A DNA stretch of 34,739 nucleotides, taken from positions 1-34,739 of the forward strand of contig CAOJQZ010000019.1 in the NCBI GenBank assembly GCA_948441955.1, written 5' to 3'. This stretch comes from an uncultured Lachnospiraceae bacterium. GTDB taxonomy: Bacteria; Bacillota; Clostridia; Lachnospirales; Lachnospiraceae. The notes below the pieces were generated by a model. The model ran no database searches, was not told the origin of the DNA, and saw nothing but the letters and a program-made list of their open reading frames with translations. This document shows, one piece after another, positions 32,915 through 34,739 of the stretch. The position numbers were made by a program, and so were the translations under genes. Positions within the stretch are counted from its first letter, which is position 1. Each line of letters begins with the position of its first letter.

Positions 32915-33263
32915 GGGCTTGTACTGGTTTCGACGGGGGTCTGGAAGTTGGAGAAGCCATCCGTAGCGGGACACTACGTTAAAAGTTCCAATTAAATATA
33001 AACGCAGACAATAGAGAATTAGCGTACGCTGCCTAATATGGCGGCAGTCGGCCCCAAGCTTTCCGCGGCTTAGGTAACCGGCTTCATCCTTAGCGGAGCA
33101 CTTCGCCTTCAAAGCTTTGAGAGGGTGGAAGAATTTATGAAGCTACTGAAGAAAACAGCCTGTCATTAGGCGGTTTTCGGAGGGAATGTAAGTATAATGA
33201 CTGTGATGGGAGAGGCTCTGGTGGATGGGCTTTCGGACGCGGGTTCAACTCCCGCCAGGTCCA
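32915..33263 (+). ncRNA. ssrA: tmRNA (SsrA)
   Basis: Trans-translation RNA of about 349 nt. The 5' end GGGCTTGTACTGGTTTCGACGG carries the conserved GGTTTCGAC element. The 3' end carries the T-arm GGGTTCAACTCCCGCC. The acceptor stem pairs GGGCTTG (32915-32921) with CAGGTCC (33256-33262), with two G-T pairs and discriminator A33263. CCA is not encoded. The tag frame opens at GCA 33004 after TATAAAC and reads ADNRELAYAA then TAA (33034-33036). SmpB, its partner, is encoded upstream at 24690, and RNase R, which degrades released mRNAs, is at 22709. No clean -35 was found; a TAGAAT at 32907-32912 is too close to the mature end to be sure. Confidence 0.96.
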
Positions 33264-33265
33264 TT

Positions 33266-33313
33266 AAAAAAATCGCTCTAAATCCGATAAAATAAGGGTT
33301 GAGCGATTTTTTT
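33266..33313 (+). terminator. Terminator of tmRNA
   Basis: AAAAAATCGCTC (33267-33278) pairs with GAGCGATTTTTT (33301-33312) around a 22-nt loop, ending in a run of T. It starts just after the tmRNA 3' end. Confidence 0.85.
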
Positions 33314-33351
33314 ATATACAGATATAAGCTATGGCAGAGTAGTGTTGGATC

Positions 33352-33380
33352 TTGACTTTTTGTGTCATAAACTATAGAAT
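33352..33380 (+). promoter_or_regulatory. Promoter of the zinc-ribbon/Ig-like gene
   Basis: -35 TTGACT (33352-33357) and -10 TAGAAT (33375-33380) have a 17-bp spacer. The 5' leader then carries two ribosome binding sites in series. Confidence 0.72.
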
Positions 33381-33414
33381 AAATAGTAAGATATCTGATG
33401 AGGAGGAAAAGAAA

Positions 33415-33450
33415 ATGAGGAAGGAGGGTATCGGAAATGAAATGTCCTGA
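33415..33450 (+). CDS. Possible 11-codon leader peptide overlapping the next gene
   Basis: ATG at 33415 has GAGGAGG 8 nt upstream and encodes MRKEGIGNEMS, ending TGA at 33448-33450. It overlaps the first 14 nt of the zinc-ribbon gene, in another frame, and contains that gene's own AGGAGGG ribosome binding site. Translating it would affect initiation at 33437. No similarity to known leader peptides is claimed. Confidence 0.35.
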   Translation: MRKEGIGNEMS

Positions 33451-34456
33451 ATGTGGAAAAGAGGTAGACAATAATGTATCGGCATGCAGTAATTGTGGGT
33501 ATCCATTTCAAGATTTAAAAGAATCAGAGAACAAAGAGGGGAGCGGTGAAAAGGAAAATAATGAGGGTGTAAACGATGGAAAAAACTCTGCGCTGGATAG
33601 TTTGATTCAGATGAATGATAATAAAAGTACAGATAAGCGCAAAAAATTTCTGATAGCAGGATGTGTTATTGCGGGCTTCATAGTTATTGGACTTTTGGGG
33701 TACTTTACATCAAATCGCTACAAGTATAGTTCTGCCCAGAAGGAATATCAAAAAGAGAATTATGCAAAAGCAGCGGACATTTTTAAAAAGCTTGGAGATT
33801 ATAAAAATTCTGCAGAAATGCATCAAGATGCCAGACATAAAAATGATGTTAAAAATGATGTAACGCCGCCGACCATATCATGTGATATAGACAATATAAT
33901 TTTAAAGCGGGGAGAGGATTTTGATTTTGATGAATGGATAAAAACAGATAATGTAATCGCTGAAGATGACGTGACAGAGGATCCTGTTCTCAGTGTGGAA
34001 GTAACGGAAGTAGATACGAATACTGCCGGAGAATATAAAATAGTCATAAATGCGAAGGATGAAGCAGGTAATGAACAATCGTAAGAGGTATCGGTTACAG
34101 TAGAATCTGTCTATACGCAGGCAGAAATTGAGAGGGCCGTGAAGTCAGCATTTACTAAAGAAATCCCCGGATTGGAGAGAATAGAATACACGAAACCGGA
34201 GGTTTGGATATATGTATCACAGGAAGGGATTGTCGAAGCGGCATTAAATGCAATGGTGTCTTCTGCAGTAAAAGCGTCATGGGATGAGATGACCGGAACT
34301 TTGGATGATGCCTGTAAACATGTTTATCAGTATTTACATATAGATGGATATGAGGATATTGATAATGTATATATAGCGCTTCTGAACGATCGGGATAAAA
34401 CAAAAATACTTTATCTAACAGCAAATGGGATAAAACGTGTAGATGTAACAGAATAA
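33437..34456 (+). pseudogene. Zinc-ribbon, membrane, Ig-like protein gene interrupted by an in-frame stop
   Basis: The frame opens at ATG 33437 (AGGAGGG 8 nt upstream). In order it encodes a zinc ribbon (CPECGKE at about 3-9, CSNCGYP at about 17-23), an acidic linker, one membrane helix (about 72-92), a TPR-like segment (YSSAQKEYQKENYAKAADIFKKLGDY) and an Ig-like DUF5011-type domain ending VINAKDEAGNEQS. TAA at 34082-34084 then stops translation, but the same frame continues EVSVTVESVYTQAEIE as the final Ig strand and a C-terminal domain up to TAA 34454-34456. With a sense codon at that position the protein would be 339 aa. A single-base change (for example GAA to TAA) explains it. The 215-aa product may still be made. 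Confidence 0.75.
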
Positions 34457-34482
34457 AATTTCATAAGTAAATCTATAAAAAA

Positions 34483-34506
34483 GGTGCAAATTTTTGCATC
34501 TTTTTT
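34483..34506 (+). terminator. Terminator after the interrupted gene
   Basis: GGTGCAA (34483-34489) pairs with TTGCATC (34494-34500, one G-T pair) around a 4-nt loop and is followed by six T, with an A run upstream. Confidence 0.75.
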
Positions 34507-34536
34507 GTATGAATTTAAAGGTTTTCGCCGAATACG

Positions 34537-34565
34537 TTTACTTTATCTCTTTATTTTGTTAAAAT
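34537..34565 (+). promoter_or_regulatory. Predicted promoter of the NCS2 permease gene
   Basis: -35 TTTACT (34537-34542) and -10 TAAAAT (34560-34565) have a 17-bp spacer, 47 bp before the ATG at 34613. No purine riboswitch is visible in the short leader. Confidence 0.5.
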
Positions 34566-34612
34566 ACTATTGTTGGTTTTTAAAGGACATGAGAAAAAAA
34601 AGGAGGAGAAAC

Positions 34613-34739
34613 ATGTTAGAAAAGTTCTTCAAACTGAAGGAAAACAACACAGACGTTAAGACCGAGGTGCTGGCCGGAATTACGACGTTTATGACGATGG
34701 CGTATATTCTTGCAGTGAATCCCAGTATTTTGGCGGTTG
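34613..34739 (+). CDS. NCS2/AzgA-type purine permease (N-terminus only, cut by window edge)
   Basis: The first 42 codons read MLEKFFKLKENNTDVKTEVL then AGITTFMTMAYILAVNPSIL. This is the characteristic N-terminus of the AzgA/PbuG-like branch of nucleobase permeases (guanine, hypoxanthine, adenine uptake by proton symport). AGGAGG precedes the ATG. The gene runs off the right edge, so substrate-determining residues cannot be seen. Confidence 0.88.
   Translation, partial: MLEKFFKLKENNTDVKTEVLAGITTFMTMAYILAVNPSILAV

Noticed and set aside
33166..33471. Minus-strand 101-aa frame ending in the tmRNA
   Set aside because: This is the familiar spurious translation of the tmRNA tRNA-like domain, not a protein gene.
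34507..34612. Possible purine riboswitch before the NCS2 permease
   Set aside because: The leader is only about 45 nt after the predicted promoter and lacks the conserved TATA/CCTA-type purine aptamer core elements.

Overview
The window looks like chromosomal DNA of a gut-type Firmicute of the Lachnospiraceae (Clostridium cluster XIVa). Evidence: moderate GC, strong AGGAGG-type ribosome binding sites, sigma-A promoters, a secG-rnr-smpB block, a BspA-type leucine-rich-repeat surface protein, ferredoxin-tailed aldo/keto reductases, and a tmRNA with no encoded CCA. Species-level assignment is inference. I see no insertion sequence, prophage, CRISPR array, tRNA or rRNA. No gene-free stretch exceeds about 300 bases apart from the tmRNA locus.

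Layout. (1) 1-4637: a YheO-like PAS regulator (cut by the window edge) diverges from ridA, a class I aminotransferase, a DUF819 membrane protein and an AstE/AspA-type deacylase. This looks like an operon for taking up, deacylating and transaminating an unknown amino-acid derivative. (2) 4643-6631: an MFS exporter and its TetR repressor, with matching TACCG/CGGTA dyads at both genes. (3) 6699-11148: an AraC regulator, glycogen phosphorylase, shikimate kinase and a stand-alone PilZ protein. (4) 11215-12462: an AraC-type regulator with two tandem DNA-binding domains. It diverges from (5) 12598-21458: a tightly overlapping cassette of hybrid histidine kinase, BspA-type LRR surface protein, MoxR ATPase, DUF58 protein and a membrane transglutaminase-fold protein whose catalytic Cys is Ala. 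(6) 21523-25951: ZIP transporter, secG, rnr, smpB, a small unknown and a zinc-ribbon membrane protein. (7) 26015-26437: hsp20 on the minus strand, with a degenerate CIRCE over its -35. (8) 26712-29429: a MerR regulator with a 19-bp-spacer promoter, then two Fe-S aldo/keto reductases. (9) 29555-32863: PAP2 phosphatase, flippase-like protein, phosphatidylserine synthase and decarboxylase, i.e. phosphatidylethanolamine synthesis. (10) 32915-33263: tmRNA. (11) 33415-34456: a zinc-ribbon/Ig-like gene broken by an in-frame stop, preceded by a leader mini-ORF. (12) 34613-end: the start of an NCS2 purine permease.

The best candidates for undescribed biology are the kinase/LRR/MoxR/DUF58/pseudo-transglutaminase cassette and the RidA/aminotransferase/DUF819/deacylase operon. 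Secondary points are a second aldo/keto reductase lacking its catalytic Tyr and Lys, the tandem-HTH AraC protein and several readable operators.
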